Assembly (NCBI RefSeq): GCF_037120705.1
Contig: NZ_JAWLJU010000001.1
Coordinates: 682,001 to 746,000 of the forward strand
DNA: 64,000 nucleotides
Source: Pseudoalteromonas sp. UG3-2
GTDB taxonomy: Bacteria; Pseudomonadota; Gammaproteobacteria; Enterobacterales; Alteromonadaceae
Direction of reading: 5' to 3'
Of the stretch, positions 46,151 through 55,615 are shown in pieces; position 1 is the stretch's first letter; every line of letters starts with the position of its first letter. Below the pieces are notes generated by a model, which saw only the letters and a program-made list of their open reading frames with translations, was not told where the DNA came from and ran no database searches. The position numbers and the translations under genes are program-made.

Positions 46151-46939
46151 TTATTGATGTAAGTATGCTTGGTATTTAGCACGGTTCTGAGCTTGATAAT
46201 GGCGGTTGCAAATAAACTTTCTGATCTGAAGCCACTGCTTTTTAAAAAAACGGCCCCTTTTGGATTTAGGGTCAGACTGAGCAGCAATGGTACTTGCAAA
46301 ATGAGTTCCCTGAAGCACTGGGTGCGGCTCTAACATGAATATGTCGAGATCTTTTTCCCAAAAATACTGTAAGTCGGTGTCAAAAGGCCTACCAAAAGGC
46401 TGTGCGGCTAAGATTTTTTTGGCGCCATCGAGGCTGATTAAATGGGCACATGCTCCAGTCGATACTTTGCGTTGACTCACTAGCTGCTCACCACTGGGCA
46501 ATGGAATAGCAAAATCGCTGTGATAACTTTTTTTGCCATAAGGAGCGAGCTTTATCACGTCCCACTTAAATGGAATGGTGCTTGGCAAAGATAAACAATG
46601 GCGAAACTGAGGCTGCAACTGGAAATCATCTTCAAAAATAAAGGCGTAAGGCAGTTGCCGTGCGACAATCTGCTCCAGCGCTTTTAAATGACTAATATAA
46701 CAACCAATCTCACCTACACTAAGGGGTCGGTAAAACTGCCTAGCATTCAACTTAGCACAGTAATATTGATTTAACTGCTGTGGTGACAGCGCCTTACCAT
46801 ACACCGCCTCGATACGTTCAAAGGCAATACCAAAGGCCTCAAACTGCTTGCTAGCTGCGGTAAGTCTGTCTTTGCTACTGGCTAAATTTATTAAAAATAG
46901 TTGTGCTTGGTTAGTATACTCAGCGCTATTGTGTACCAT
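46151..46939 (-). CDS. glycosyltransferase family 25 (LPS/surface sugar transferase)
   Basis: Transfers a sugar, usually galactose, to lipooligosaccharide or another surface glycan. The 262-aa protein starts AQLFLINLASSKDRL and has the GT25 marks SVGEIGCYISHLKALEQIV and YAFIFEDDFQL (the DxD-like EDD for metal/nucleotide sugar), later FDTDLQYFWEKDLDIF. Alone, without other envelope genes, so an accessory decoration enzyme. A long hairpin lies directly upstream of its start codon (next entry), and a MITE-like element 150 bp further. Confidence 0.88.
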   Translation of the reverse strand: MVHNSAEYTNQAQLFLINLASSKDRLTAASKQFEAFGIAFERIEAVYGKALSPQQLNQYYCAKLNARQFYRPLSVGEIGCYISHLKALEQIVARQLPYAFIFEDDFQLQPQFRHCLSLPSTIPFKWDVIKLAPYGKKSYHSDFAIPLPSGEQLVSQRKVSTGACAHLISLDGAKKILAAQPFGRPFDTDLQYFWEKDLDIFMLEPHPVLQGTHFASTIAAQSDPKSKRGRFFKKQWLQIRKFICNRHYQAQNRAKYQAYLHQ

Positions 46940-46945
46940 GTTTAT

Positions 46946-46990
46946 CTCGACAAATTAGATCGCATCTAACGACGCTTTTCATTTGTCGAG
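46946..46990 (-). promoter_or_regulatory. nested hairpin at the start of the glycosyltransferase gene
   Basis: CTCGACAAAT (46946-46955) and ATTTGTCGAG (46981-46990) are a perfect 10-bp inverted repeat around a 25-base loop, which itself contains TAGAT CGC ATCTA (46956-46968). On the minus-strand mRNA the stem ends 6 nt before the ATG and contains the only candidate ribosome binding site (GAG), so it could block translation, or the DNA palindrome could be an operator. This and the MITE fill most of the 46940-47292 gap. Confidence 0.6.
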
Positions 46991-47084
46991 TTATATTATT
47001 GTCTATGCATGTCACTGTTATGACAAGAGTGCGAACCGCCAACTCTTAACTTTGCGTCCACCACAGTACGTAAACAAAACGGTT

Positions 47085-47294
47085 ATACCAATTCGCTTAA
47101 TTAAGTGGTCTATTTGAGGCAAGAAAATTCTGTCGATAACACCGCTCTCGCGTCCTGCTACCGCCAAGGTACCTACATCCGTGTAGGCAAGGCGAAAATT
47201 TTGCTATTTAGTTGTTCTAAATAAGAAATTTTTAACGTAGTTAGCGTCGAATTTGCTCCCTCAAATTGAGCAGGTATTAATGCGGATTGGTATT
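47085..47294. mobile_element. MITE-like element with ~50-bp imperfect terminal inverted repeats
   Basis: The left end begins ATACCAATTCGCTTAATTAA and the reverse complement of the right end begins ATACCAATCCGCATTAATAC; the match continues inward for about 50 bases with a few mismatches (both contain ATTTGAGG and AAAATTC/AAATTCG), then decays. The element is about 210 bp and encodes nothing visible; near the centre CCTACA TCCG TGTAGG forms a short hairpin. I recall similar repeats with the ATACCAAT end from marine gammaproteobacterial genomes, which I cannot verify here. The right end overlaps the stop codon of the neighbouring lipoprotein gene. Target-site duplication is not obvious. Confidence 0.75.
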
Positions 47295-47802
47295 ATTCGC
47301 TGTTGCTTGCTGTGACGTCGAGTGTCAATTGCCAGGGCGATCTTTTACTCAAACTTTGCGCTAAAGATAAGCTGATTGTCGCGCTATTTTCTGCACCATG
47401 ATAACGAGTCTGATACTTAGGTAATGGTCGTTCTAGCTGTTTTTGCCAATCTCCCCCCAAACACTGTGACAAAAGGCTTTCACCATACTGTAGCATGGTC
47501 ACCGCGTCGTCATAATTGGCAAACGACTCTACACAAAGGTACTTCTCGCCAGCTTTTAGCGGCGCCACAATTTGGCATTGTTCGCCCACTAGGTGTGCTT
47601 TGGCTTGCCAAGACTTTAACAATTTAGCTCCAACCTCAGCGCCTTTTAAATCAGCAAAGCCAACCTGACTTTGCTTGATAACAACTGCTAGTTTATCGCA
47701 ACCGTCTAGTTGCGATACTTGCTGCTGTTGTTTCGGGGTTAGGGTAGAGCAGCCCACTAACATAGTGGGTAATATAGTAATGAGCAGTTGCTTTGAGTTC
47801 AT
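47293..47802 (-). CDS. small lipoprotein of unknown function
   Basis: 169 aa from ATG 47802 (an in-frame ATG at 47853 adds 17 residues). Lipobox PTMLVGC gives lipidated Cys18. The mature part has two cysteine pairs that may form disulphides (DGCDKLAVV, EQCQIVAP, KYLCVESF, SQCLGGDW) and a C-terminal beta segment. Not recognised as a named family. The stop codon TAA lies on the end of the MITE-like element, so the original C-terminus may have been changed by the insertion. Confidence 0.68.
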   Translation of the reverse strand: MNSKQLLITILPTMLVGCSTLTPKQQQQVSQLDGCDKLAVVIKQSQVGFADLKGAEVGAKLLKSWQAKAHLVGEQCQIVAPLKAGEKYLCVESFANYDDAVTMLQYGESLLSQCLGGDWQKQLERPLPKYQTRYHGAENSATISLSLAQSLSKRSPWQLTLDVTASNSE

Positions 47803-47919
47803 GTTATATATTGCATTCAGTCTAAGTATTACCCAAGCATAATAAAAAATCATAGAAATGCCTGTGTTTAATACAAACCTTAACTGGCAGACGCTGTTAG
47901 AGCGGGACGGATGTACAAT

Positions 47920-47945
47920 AAAGTGGCTGCGGTGACAGCCACTTT
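47920..47945 (-). terminator. terminator of the his operon
   Basis: AAAGTGGCTG (47920-47929) and CAGCCACTTT (47936-47945) form a 10-bp stem, loop CGGTGA, 15 bp past the hisI stop. The T tract on the minus strand is short (TTTATTG). Confidence 0.7.
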
Positions 47946-47959
47946 ATTGGCTCATGTTG

Positions 47960-48571
47960 TTATTTATGCCGTGAGGCTAGGGTGGTTGCCACCTCTGCTA
48001 AGGTTAGACCTTGGCGCTGTAGCAACACAATGAGATGATAGAGTAAATCAGCTGACTCATTTAACAATTCTTCATTGTCATGTTTCATCGCCGCCAGGGC
48101 GACTTCAACTCCCTCTTCCCCGACTTTTTGACAGCTTCGACTCAAGTCTTTAGCAAAAAGACTCGCAGTGTAACTGCTGTCTGGCGAGGCATTTTTACGC
48201 TCGGCAATGACTCGCTCTAACTTGCCTATAAAAGCCAGCTCAGGGGTGGCTTCAGCAAAACAGCTTTCGCTGCCCAAGTGGCATGTAGGTCCCTCAGGCT
48301 CAGCAAAAATAAGCAGGCTATCAAAATCACAATCGGTATGCACTGAGTGTAACCGCAGCACGTTATTGGAGCTTTCTCCTTTGGTCCAAAGTCGTTGCTT
48401 TGAGCGCGAATAAAAAGTCACCAATTGCTTTTCAAAGGTTACGGCTAAAGCGGCTTGGTTCATAAACCCTTGCATTAGCACCGTCCCCGTGGACACATCT
48501 TGTACAATTGCTGGGATTAACTCCGACTTGGCAAAGTCTACCTGAGTCATATTTTCCTGAGTAATTAACAT
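47960..48571 (-). CDS. hisI: bifunctional phosphoribosyl-AMP cyclohydrolase / phosphoribosyl-ATP pyrophosphatase
   Basis: Steps two and three of histidine synthesis fused in one 203-aa protein (HisIE). The N-terminal cyclohydrolase domain shows [28 protein letters not shown] and [11 protein letters not shown] with the zinc/magnesium ligands; the C-terminal pyrophosphohydrolase domain shows [13 protein letters not shown] and [11 protein letters not shown]. Last gene of the operon; its ATG lies seven bases inside hisF. Confidence 0.97.
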   Translation of the reverse strand: MLITQENMTQVDFAKSELIPAIVQDVSTGTVLMQGFMNQAALAVTFEKQLVTFYSRSKQRLWTKGESSNNVLRLHSVHTDCDFDSLLIFAEPEGPTCHLGSESCFAEATPELAFIGKLERVIAERKNASPDSSYTASLFAKDLSRSCQKVGEEGVEVALAAMKHDNEELLNESADLLYHLIVLLQRQGLTLAEVATTLASRHK

Positions 48572-49341
48572 AGTCGAGTCGCCACCTTATTGTCGGCTAA
48601 AAAGTGTTTTAGTTCTGGAATGTCGATAATACCTTTGTGGAACACGCTGGCGGCAAGGGCGCCATCTACATTGGCTTGCTCAAACACATCAACAAAATCT
48701 TGCATACTGCCCGCACCACCGGATGCGATCAGTGGAATGTCACACTGGCTTCTGATATTTGCAAGCTGCTCAATGTCATAGCCTTTTCTTACGCCATCTT
48801 GATTCATACAATTTAACACGATTTCACCGGCACCAAGTTGCTGTACCCGCTCCACCCACTCTTGAGTTTTGTAACGGGTACGGCTGGAGGCATTAGGGTC
48901 GCCAGTAAGTTGGTAAACCAAGTATTCATTGGTTTCGGCATCATAAAAGCTATCAATTCCGACCACCACGCACTGCTTACCAAACTCATCGTGCAACTCT
49001 TTAATAAGCTCTGGTCTGGCAATAGCCGGGCTGTTGATGGAAATCTTATCAGCACCTTGCTCTAATACTCGAGCCGCATCGGCAACCGACTTAATGCCAC
49101 CGGCTACGCAAAATGGGATTTCAATGTGTCTGGCCACTTCGGCCACCCAGTTTACGTCCAACAACCGCTTTTCAACGCTGGCACTGATCTCATAAAACAC
49201 CAGCTCATCGGCACCAGCGGCACTGTAGCGTTGGGCTAAATCCAAAATATCACCAACGATTTCATGGCCCTGAAACTTTACACCTTTAACCACTTGACCA
49301 TTTTTAACGTCCAAACAGGGAATTATGCGTTTTGATAACAT
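48565..49341 (-). CDS. hisF: imidazole glycerol phosphate synthase, cyclase subunit
   Basis: (beta/alpha)8 barrel that with HisH makes imidazole glycerol phosphate and AICAR. 258 aa. [16 protein letters not shown] contains catalytic Asp11; the second catalytic acid is in [10 protein letters not shown]; the phosphate sites are seen in CVAGGIKSV and IASGGAGSM. Overlaps hisA by 19 bases and hisI by 7. Confidence 0.98.
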   Translation of the reverse strand: MLSKRIIPCLDVKNGQVVKGVKFQGHEIVGDILDLAQRYSAAGADELVFYEISASVEKRLLDVNWVAEVARHIEIPFCVAGGIKSVADAARVLEQGADKISINSPAIARPELIKELHDEFGKQCVVVGIDSFYDAETNEYLVYQLTGDPNASSRTRYKTQEWVERVQQLGAGEIVLNCMNQDGVRKGYDIEQLANIRSQCDIPLIASGGAGSMQDFVDVFEQANVDGALAASVFHKGIIDIPELKHFLADNKVATRLC

Positions 49342-50057
49342 GCCAACGCCTCCTCAACCGTAAACACCCCTTCAAGTAGCGATTTACCCAGTATTACTCC
49401 TCCAGCGCCTTGCTGTGCCAACTGTTCAATATCACTTAAGCTGCTGACACCGCCGGATGCCTGCACCTGAATCTTGCTATTGTGATTAACAATATCTTGG
49501 TAAAGCTGGAAAGAGGGACCGGTCATGGTGCCATCTTTACTGATATCCGTACATAAAAAGTTAACCACACCCTGTTGATAATAGTAATCCAGCAATTCAA
49601 ATAAATCGTGTTCAGCGTCATTCAACCAGCCATGGGTAGCAGGCTGCCACCCTCTGGCAGTTTTGTTAACATCCAGGGCAATCACGAATCGCTCTGGGCC
49701 AAATTGAGCAATCCAGTCGCTCACCATTTGCTGCTGCTCTACGGCCATGGACCCAATCACCACTTGCGCGGCGCCAGCTTCTAACCACTGTGCAACATCC
49801 TCCTGACGACGAATGCCACCACCTACTTGATAAGGAACCGTTAACTGTTGAGTTGCCTGCTGGATCACTTGCCATTGTTTTTTATCTGGATCACGGGCGC
49901 CCTCTAAGTCCACCAAATGCAGTTTCTGCGCCCCGGCATCCTGATACTCAAGCAGTCGTGCTGCCAGTTCAAAAGGGTAGAATTGTGCGGTTTCGTATTT
50001 ACCTTGGTAAAGACGCACAATGTTGTTATTTAATACGTCCAACGCGGGAATAATCAT
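49323..50057 (-). CDS. hisA: ProFAR isomerase
   Basis: 1-(5-phosphoribosyl)-5-[(5-phosphoribosylamino)methylideneamino]imidazole-4-carboxamide isomerase, an Amadori rearrangement. 244 aa, barrel paralogue of His[22 protein letters not shown] with the first catalytic Asp, [27 protein letters not shown] with the second. 9 bp after hisH. Confidence 0.98.
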   Translation of the reverse strand: MIIPALDVLNNNIVRLYQGKYETAQFYPFELAARLLEYQDAGAQKLHLVDLEGARDPDKKQWQVIQQATQQLTVPYQVGGGIRRQEDVAQWLEAGAAQVVIGSMAVEQQQMVSDWIAQFGPERFVIALDVNKTARGWQPATHGWLNDAEHDLFELLDYYYQQGVVNFLCTDISKDGTMTGPSFQLYQDIVNHNSKIQVQASGGVSSLSDIEQLAQQGAGGVILGKSLLEGVFTVEEALACYQNA

Positions 50058-50066
50058 GTGTCGTCC

Positions 50067-50663
50067 TTATAGTTGCCAATTAATGAAATTTTGCAGCAAA
50101 GTGGCCCCCACTTTACCACTGCGTTCAGGGTGGAATTGCATTCCTGCGTAATTGTCTTTTGCCACAATGGCTGAGAACGTTTCGCCATATTCGCCACTGA
50201 CCAAGGTGGACTGGTTTACGGTATGAGCAAAACTGTGGACAAAATACACTTGATCTTGAGCCGTAATACCTAACGCAAGAGGGTGCTGTTGCTGAACCTG
50301 TAAGTTATTCCAGCCCATGTGGGGAGCGGTTTGGCCTTGGGTATCGAGTAATTTAACCTGACCAGGTATCTGACCAAGACAGTCAATGCCGCCTTCTTCA
50401 GTCGATTCGCACAACAGCTGCATGCCAAGACAGATCCCCATCAGCGGCCGCTGATATTCTGCAATAGCCTGATCCCAACCTTGTTGCCGTAAACGCTGCA
50501 TGGCAACATTGGCGTGGCCAACTCCGGGCAAAATAGCACGATCAAATTGCGCTAGTTTTTCTGGTGCGGTGATCACTTCCGGTGTCACCCCTAAACGTTC
50601 AAAGGCAAAACGTACCGAGTTGATATTGGCACAGCCGGTATTGATTATGGCAATCATAAACAC
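50067..50663 (-). CDS. hisH: imidazole glycerol phosphate synthase, glutaminase subunit
   Basis: Class I glutamine amidotransferase that supplies ammonia to HisF. 198 aa. Nucleophile Cys in MGICLGMQLL, His and Glu in GMQFHPERSG. It starts at ATG 50663 (or 50657, two codons later) within the end of hisB. Confidence 0.97.
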   Translation of the reverse strand: MFMIAIINTGCANINSVRFAFERLGVTPEVITAPEKLAQFDRAILPGVGHANVAMQRLRQQGWDQAIAEYQRPLMGICLGMQLLCESTEEGGIDCLGQIPGQVKLLDTQGQTAPHMGWNNLQVQQQHPLALGITAQDQVYFVHSFAHTVNQSTLVSGEYGETFSAIVAKDNYAGMQFHPERSGKVGATLLQNFINWQL

Positions 50664-51715
50664 CCCTTAGAACTTGCCGTTTGCTGAGATTCGTCCACTG
50701 CGATGGCCATTCTAATGGCACGGGAAAAGGCTTTAAACAGCCCCTCAACTTGATGGTGGGCATTGCCCTGACTGACACTCAGAATTAAGCTTACTGCGGC
50801 ATTATCAGCAAATGATTTGAAGAAATGCTCTACCATCTGTACGTCTAAGCCGCCCACTTTTTCACGACTGAAGTCGGCGTTTAGCACAAATGAAGCCCGA
50901 CCTGACAAGTCCAACTGACATTCTGTTTTACACTCATCCATTGGCAAAGCAAAGCCATAGCGTGCTATTTTCGACTTGGTGCCCAAAGCTTGTTTAAACG
51001 CCACGCCTAAAGCGATACCAATGTCTTCGACTAAGTGATGCTCATCAATATGGAGATCTCCCTTCGCTTGCACGGTCAAACCAATGTTGGCGTGGGTTCT
51101 GATTTGATCCAGCATGTGATCAAAAAAGCCCAAACCGGTAGTAATGCTACCATTGGCTTGTTGATCCAAATTGACCTTCACCGCTATTTGCGTTTCTTTG
51201 GTATTGCGAACAACCTCGGCTTGACGATTGGCTGTGGTTAATTCGGTCACGATGGCAGGCCAATTATCTTCATAGCGTATGCCTTTAATGCACAAATTCT
51301 CAGCCAGCTGAAGGTCGGTATCACGGTCACCAATCACCGCTGACTTGCTAAGGTCAACCTTGCCTGAACGCATAAGCTCAGTGAGCAAACCAGTTTTGGG
51401 TTTACGACACTGACAGCCATCACTATCAAAGTGCGGGCAAATAAGTACGTCTTCGAATTGAATGCCTTGGCTGGTTAAAATTTGCATCATTTTATCTTGT
51501 GGGGCATCAAAATCAGGCTTTGGAAAACTGGCGGTGCCAAGACCATCTTGATTCGACACCATCACTAACTTGTAACCCGCACTTTGTAATGCCAATAATG
51601 CCGGAATGACATTCGGCAGTAAGGCGAGTTTTTCAAGGCTATCAACTTGTTTATCCGTTACCGGCTCTTCAATAATGGTGCCGTCACGGTCAATAAATAA
51701 ATAGGGGGCGCTCAT
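50654..51715 (-). CDS. hisB: bifunctional histidinol-phosphatase / imidazoleglycerol-phosphate dehydratase
   Basis: 353 aa. The N-terminal HAD phosphatase starts LFIDRDGTIIEEP (Asp nucleophile and Asp+2), with the zinc site CPHFDSDGCQCRKP; the C-terminal dehydratase has HEHH-type metal sites (GFFDHMLDQI, DEHHLVEDIG, VEHFFKSF, NAHHQVEGLFKA). The fused form is typical of gammaproteobacteria. ATG 51715 overlaps the hisC stop as ATGA and follows AAGGAAG; a longer frame to 51754 is rejected. Confidence 0.97.
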   Translation of the reverse strand: MSAPYLFIDRDGTIIEEPVTDKQVDSLEKLALLPNVIPALLALQSAGYKLVMVSNQDGLGTASFPKPDFDAPQDKMMQILTSQGIQFEDVLICPHFDSDGCQCRKPKTGLLTELMRSGKVDLSKSAVIGDRDTDLQLAENLCIKGIRYEDNWPAIVTELTTANRQAEVVRNTKETQIAVKVNLDQQANGSITTGLGFFDHMLDQIRTHANIGLTVQAKGDLHIDEHHLVEDIGIALGVAFKQALGTKSKIARYGFALPMDECKTECQLDLSGRASFVLNADFSREKVGGLDVQMVEHFFKSFADNAAVSLILSVSQGNAHHQVEGLFKAFSRAIRMAIAVDESQQTASSKGCL

Positions 51716-52779
51716 GATACTTCCTTTACTGGTTGGCCTTGCTCTAGCCAACACTTAACTTGTTTTAACTCTTGCTCATTGCCAATGGAGATCCTAAGCC
51801 AGTTATCCTGACCGTATAACACAAAGGGTCGCATGATCAGACCTTGCTCCATGGCTGTGGTAATAAATTGCTTGTCACTCAGTTGTAGGGTGACAAAGTT
51901 GCCTTCACCCACTAATACTTGAGTGACAATATCGCTTTGCTCTAACCAACTAATAAGCTGCTGTTTGGCGAGATTCAAAATACTCACTTGGCGCTGCATT
52001 TGGGTAATAGCATTAACGGTTAACGCTTGCTCAGCTATTTGCGCCACCACAGTGGAGACCGGGTAGGGCGCAATTACTTTACGAATAGGTGCGAGTAACG
52101 TTTTACTGGCAAGCATAAAGCCCACGCGCAATCCAGCCAGAGCAAATGCCTTTGACAGTGTTCGTAGCACCACAATATTACTAAACTCTGCAATTAGCCC
52201 TGCAGCCGTTTGCTGGTAACAAAACTCAATATAAGCTTCATCGACAACCACCAAGGCTTGCCCTTGTAGACGTTTTGCTAAAGCGGCAATGCGCTCAACA
52301 CTTTGCATCGACCCTGTGGGATTATTTGGGTTACAAATAAACACCAACTTAGCTCCAGCTATGGCCGTTACCAGTTCATCCACTTCAAGCTCAGCTAAAT
52401 CATTCTGGCTCAGTTCATTAATGGCCACATTGTGGGTATCGGCTGTGACTTTATACATGCCATACGTTGGCGTAAAAATGGCGATACTGTCTTGGCTCGG
52501 CTGGCAGAATGTCCGCACCAGTAGCTCTATCCCTTCGTCGGCGCCACGGGTCATTAACACTTGTTCGGCGTTGACGTTAGCGTAGCTGGCATAGGCTGCA
52601 ATAACCGCTTGCGGTTGCGGATCTGGATACCGATTTAAGTCCTCGAAACGCTGCTCTAACACCTTGTTATAAGGGCTCTCATTGGCATTCAGCCAAGTGG
52701 TACCAGTCAGCTTTTCACTTTTAGCTGAGCTATACGCTTTCAGTTGTTCAATGTTCTTTGGTAACGATATATTGCTCAT
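51712..52779 (-). CDS. hisC: histidinol-phosphate aminotransferase
   Basis: PLP-dependent class II aminotransferase, 355 aa. FICNPNNPTGS, VVDEAYIEF and the PLP-lysine segment LRTLSKAFALAGLRVGF are visible. Two bases separate it from hisD. Confidence 0.97.
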   Translation of the reverse strand: MSNISLPKNIEQLKAYSSAKSEKLTGTTWLNANESPYNKVLEQRFEDLNRYPDPQPQAVIAAYASYANVNAEQVLMTRGADEGIELLVRTFCQPSQDSIAIFTPTYGMYKVTADTHNVAINELSQNDLAELEVDELVTAIAGAKLVFICNPNNPTGSMQSVERIAALAKRLQGQALVVVDEAYIEFCYQQTAAGLIAEFSNIVVLRTLSKAFALAGLRVGFMLASKTLLAPIRKVIAPYPVSTVVAQIAEQALTVNAITQMQRQVSILNLAKQQLISWLEQSDIVTQVLVGEGNFVTLQLSDKQFITTAMEQGLIMRPFVLYGQDNWLRISIGNEQELKQVKCWLEQGQPVKEVS

Positions 52780-52781
52780 TT

Positions 52782-54068
52782 TTACTTCTCCAAGCGTACT
52801 TTCACGGCATTGGCGTGGGCGTCTAAGCCCTCGGCCTCAGCAATAGGCAAAATGGCGGAACTTAATGTCTGTAAGCCAGACTTTGAAATAGTCTGTACCG
52901 TATAGGCCTTATAAAAATCCATTAAATTCAAGCTCGAATAAGTTTTAGAATAGCCGTACGTTGGTAGTACGTGGTTGGTGCCAGAGGCGTAATCACCAGC
53001 TGATTCTGGGCTATAGTCGCCAACAAACACCGAACCTGCGTTTTTAACTAAGGGCAGGTATTGCTCAGCATCACGAATTTGTAAAATCAGGTGCTCAGGA
53101 CCATACTCTCCCGAAATAGCAAACGCTTGGCTTAAATCGGCCACTAAAATCAAACTGCTATTTTCGAGTGCGGCGCGGGCAATGTCAGCACGGCTGAGCG
53201 TTTGTAACTGCCGCTCAAGTGCCGCTTGAGTTGCCACTATCGTGCGTTCACAATCGCATAATAGTATCACTTGAGAATCACTGCCGTGCTCTGCCTGAGA
53301 AAGTAAGTCTGCGGCAATAAACTCAGGGTTAGCGCCATTATCAGCAATCACTAACACTTCAGAGGGGCCTGCCGGCATATCAATAGCAAGACCAGGCACC
53401 GATTGTGATAGCAGCTGTTTTGCCATGGTGACAAAGCTATTTCCTGGGCCAAATATTTTGTTTACTTGTGGCACGCTCTCGGTGCCAAACGCCATAGCGG
53501 CAATGGCTCCAGCGCCGCCACACTCCACTACCGTGGTGACTCCGCAGAGTTTCGCTGCATATAAGATAGCTGGATTGATGCGCTCATCGCCCTTAACTGG
53601 GGTGGCTAACACAATGGTGCTGGCGCCACTTAATTGCGCACATACACCTTGCATCAACACCGATGAAGGCAATGGTGCACTGCCTCCTGGAATGTATAAC
53701 CCCACTGCGGCAATTGCTTGATAGCGTAATTCACAACGCACACCAGGTTGGGTATCAACTACAACCGGTTGCGGCTGCTGTTGCTCATGGAACTTTCTTA
53801 TGTTGCCATACGCTTGCTCGATTGCCGATTTTAGCTCAGGTGATAATTGCCTTTCACTGTCATCTATTTCTTGCTGTGGAACGACAATCCTTGGGGTTGT
53901 ACGCTTATCAAATAACTCAGCGTAGTAGAGTAGGGCGTCATCACCGCGCTGTTTAACATTGCTGATTATCTCTTCAACGCTGCTTTTTACCTCCTCGCTC
54001 ACTGACACAGCAGGTCGATTAAGGCTAGCAGCACGTTCACTGGCAGAGGCTTGTTGCCACACTAGCAT
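52782..54068 (-). CDS. hisD: histidinol dehydrogenase
   Basis: NAD- and zinc-dependent two-step oxidation of histidinol to histidine, 428 aa. Key segments: [57 protein letters not shown] with zinc ligands, and GPEHLILQ with the catalytic Glu-His. Four bases after hisG. Confidence 0.98.
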   Translation of the reverse strand: MLVWQQASASERAASLNRPAVSVSEEVKSSVEEIISNVKQRGDDALLYYAELFDKRTTPRIVVPQQEIDDSERQLSPELKSAIEQAYGNIRKFHEQQQPQPVVVDTQPGVRCELRYQAIAAVGLYIPGGSAPLPSSVLMQGVCAQLSGASTIVLATPVKGDERINPAILYAAKLCGVTTVVECGGAGAIAAMAFGTESVPQVNKIFGPGNSFVTMAKQLLSQSVPGLAIDMPAGPSEVLVIADNGANPEFIAADLLSQAEHGSDSQVILLCDCERTIVATQAALERQLQTLSRADIARAALENSSLILVADLSQAFAISGEYGPEHLILQIRDAEQYLPLVKNAGSVFVGDYSPESAGDYASGTNHVLPTYGYSKTYSSLNLMDFYKAYTVQTISKSGLQTLSSAILPIAEAEGLDAHANAVKVRLEK

Positions 54069-54072
54069 GACT

Positions 54073-54972
54073 TTACTCCATCATCTTTTCAATTGGCATA
54101 ACAAGAATGGAATTGGCACCGAGCGCTTTGAGCTCTTCCATGGTTTCCCAGAATAAGGTTTCAGAGCTGACCATGTGCAAGGCTACGTAGTCATCGCTGC
54201 CAGCTAAAGCTAACAAGGTTGGTTGACCTGTGCCAGGTAATAGCTCACACACTTGGTCCAATTTATCCTTAGGAGCGTGCATCATGATGTATTTGCTTTC
54301 TTTGGCTTGTTTCACCCCTTTAAGGCGCGGCATTAAGGTATTAATTAACGACAACTTGCTGGTATCAGTTAAGTTGGCATTTTGAATTAAACACGCGTTC
54401 GATTCTAAGATGGTATCGCCTTGCATTAGGCCATTGGCTTCAAGGGTGGCACCGGTTGATACCAGATCGCAAATTGCATCAGCCAGCCCAGCGCGCGGCG
54501 CTACTTCAACAGAGCCCGTTAGCATAACGACGCTGGCGTCGATGTTTTCACGTTGTAAGTATTGTTTAAGGATTTCTGGGTAAGTGGTGGCAATGCGTTT
54601 GCCATTGAACCAAGCTTTGTCTTGTTGACCCAGCTCTTGTGGCCAGGCTAAGGCTAAACGGCAAAAGCCAAAGTCTAATTTAGAGAGCTTTTTCACGTCA
54701 GCAACTTGGTCGTTACGAACTCGCTCTGCTTGTACTTCTTCGAGCACGTTTTCGCCGACAATCCCTAAGTCACATACGCCATCCATTACCAGGCCGGGAA
54801 TGTCGTCATCGCGAACTCGTAGGACGTCGATAGGCATATTGGTGGAGTGTGCAATTAGGCGTTGCTCGCGCAGGTTTAATTTCACCCCAAGTTGCTTTAA
54901 AAGCGCCTGACAGTCTTTTGATAGGCGCCCTGATTTTTGAATTGCGATTCTTAAACGGTTGTTGTTGCTCAT
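54073..54972 (-). CDS. hisG: ATP phosphoribosyltransferase, long form
   Basis: First, feedback-inhibited step of histidine synthesis. 299 aa, the long hexameric form with its own C-terminal ACT-like regulatory domain, so no HisZ is needed. [13 protein letters not shown] at the N-terminus, [13 protein letters not shown], and the PRPP-binding [18 protein letters not shown]. First structural gene after the leader/attenuator. Confidence 0.98.
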   Translation of the reverse strand: MSNNNRLRIAIQKSGRLSKDCQALLKQLGVKLNLREQRLIAHSTNMPIDVLRVRDDDIPGLVMDGVCDLGIVGENVLEEVQAERVRNDQVADVKKLSKLDFGFCRLALAWPQELGQQDKAWFNGKRIATTYPEILKQYLQRENIDASVVMLTGSVEVAPRAGLADAICDLVSTGATLEANGLMQGDTILESNACLIQNANLTDTSKLSLINTLMPRLKGVKQAKESKYIMMHAPKDKLDQVCELLPGTGQPTLLALAGSDDYVALHMVSSETLFWETMEELKALGANSILVMPIEKMME

Positions 54973-54995
54973 AATTTATTTCCTAATTCTTAAAA

Positions 54996-55022
54996 CGAAA
55001 AACCCCGAGGCGGAACCTCGGG
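54996..55022 (-). terminator. his attenuator (leader terminator)
   Basis: On the minus strand CCCCGAGG TTCCG CCTCGGGG (55022-55002) is followed by a T run. The leader segment GGAACCTC (55063-55056) can pair with GAGGTTCC of the terminator arm (8 bp), giving the antiterminator. The complete 54973-55306 gap is the leader region plus promoter. Confidence 0.93.
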
Positions 55023-55099
55023 GCGAAATAAACTTGGACTATTATGGTCTCGCCGGAGGTTCCTTTAAGGAATAACCCACCAGCGAAATAACTGACAGG

Positions 55100-55150
55100 T
55101 TATCCCGTATGATGATGGTGATGATGAACGGCTGTCAGTGTGATAAACAT
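55100..55150 (-). CDS. hisL: his operon leader peptide
   Basis: ATG at 55150 opens a 16-codon frame, MFITLTAVHHHHHHTG, ending in TAA. Six consecutive His codons (CAT/CAC) make it a histidine sensor: scarcity of charged tRNA-His stalls the ribosome, favouring the antiterminator. Upstream on the minus strand TTGCCA and a TTTATC/TATAAA region (around 55190-55225) may be the promoter. Confidence 0.95.
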   Translation of the reverse strand: MFITLTAVHHHHHHTG

Positions 55151-55306
55151 AATAAAACCTTGAAATCTGTTTGCTGTCTAATTAAGTACATTTATAGATA
55201 AACATACTAACATGAGTGTTGGCAATCATTTTTTTAATTTATTTAAAGTCTAGCTTATAACTGCCGATAATAAGTAGATACAACAGAGAGTTACTTGAGG
55301 TGAAAT

Positions 55307-55549
55307 ATGGATGCATATAAACCCTTTTTAGGGCCAATTGTCAGGCTGGATGTCAGTCACAAACCAACTTTTCATGTTGCCGGGGTGCAGCACTACAAAG
55401 TTGAGAAAGTAAAAAACGATTTAAAAGCAGAAATGGCGTTAAAGCGTCAACTGGAAAATGAGGATAAAATCCCCGACAGCGATGAAGAAGATGAGGAAAA
55501 TAAACATCATGAGGAAAACAAAGGCGAAAATTTGGATACGTGGGCGTAA
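55307..55549 (+). CDS. small acidic protein of unknown function
   Basis: 80 residues, with a good ribosome binding site (AGGTG, 6 bp before ATG). The N-terminal half (MDAYKPFLGPIVRLDVSHK) is mixed; the rest becomes highly charged, ending with an Asp/Glu-rich, probably disordered tail (DSDEEDEENKHHEENK). No signal peptide. Divergent from the his operon. Not recognised; an opposite-strand frame (55353-55556) lacks a ribosome binding site. Confidence 0.55.
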   Translation: MDAYKPFLGPIVRLDVSHKPTFHVAGVQHYKVEKVKNDLKAEMALKRQLENEDKIPDSDEEDEENKHHEENKGENLDTWA

Positions 55550-55615
55550 ATTTCAAGCTAAGCGACCTTGTCTCAATGAAATATAGAGCTCGTTAAAAGT
55601 ATTAATACCGAGTCA

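Noticed and set aside
55353..55556. 67-aa minus-strand frame opposite the small acidic protein
   Set aside because: No ribosome binding site and biased composition expected from antisense of an acidic gene.
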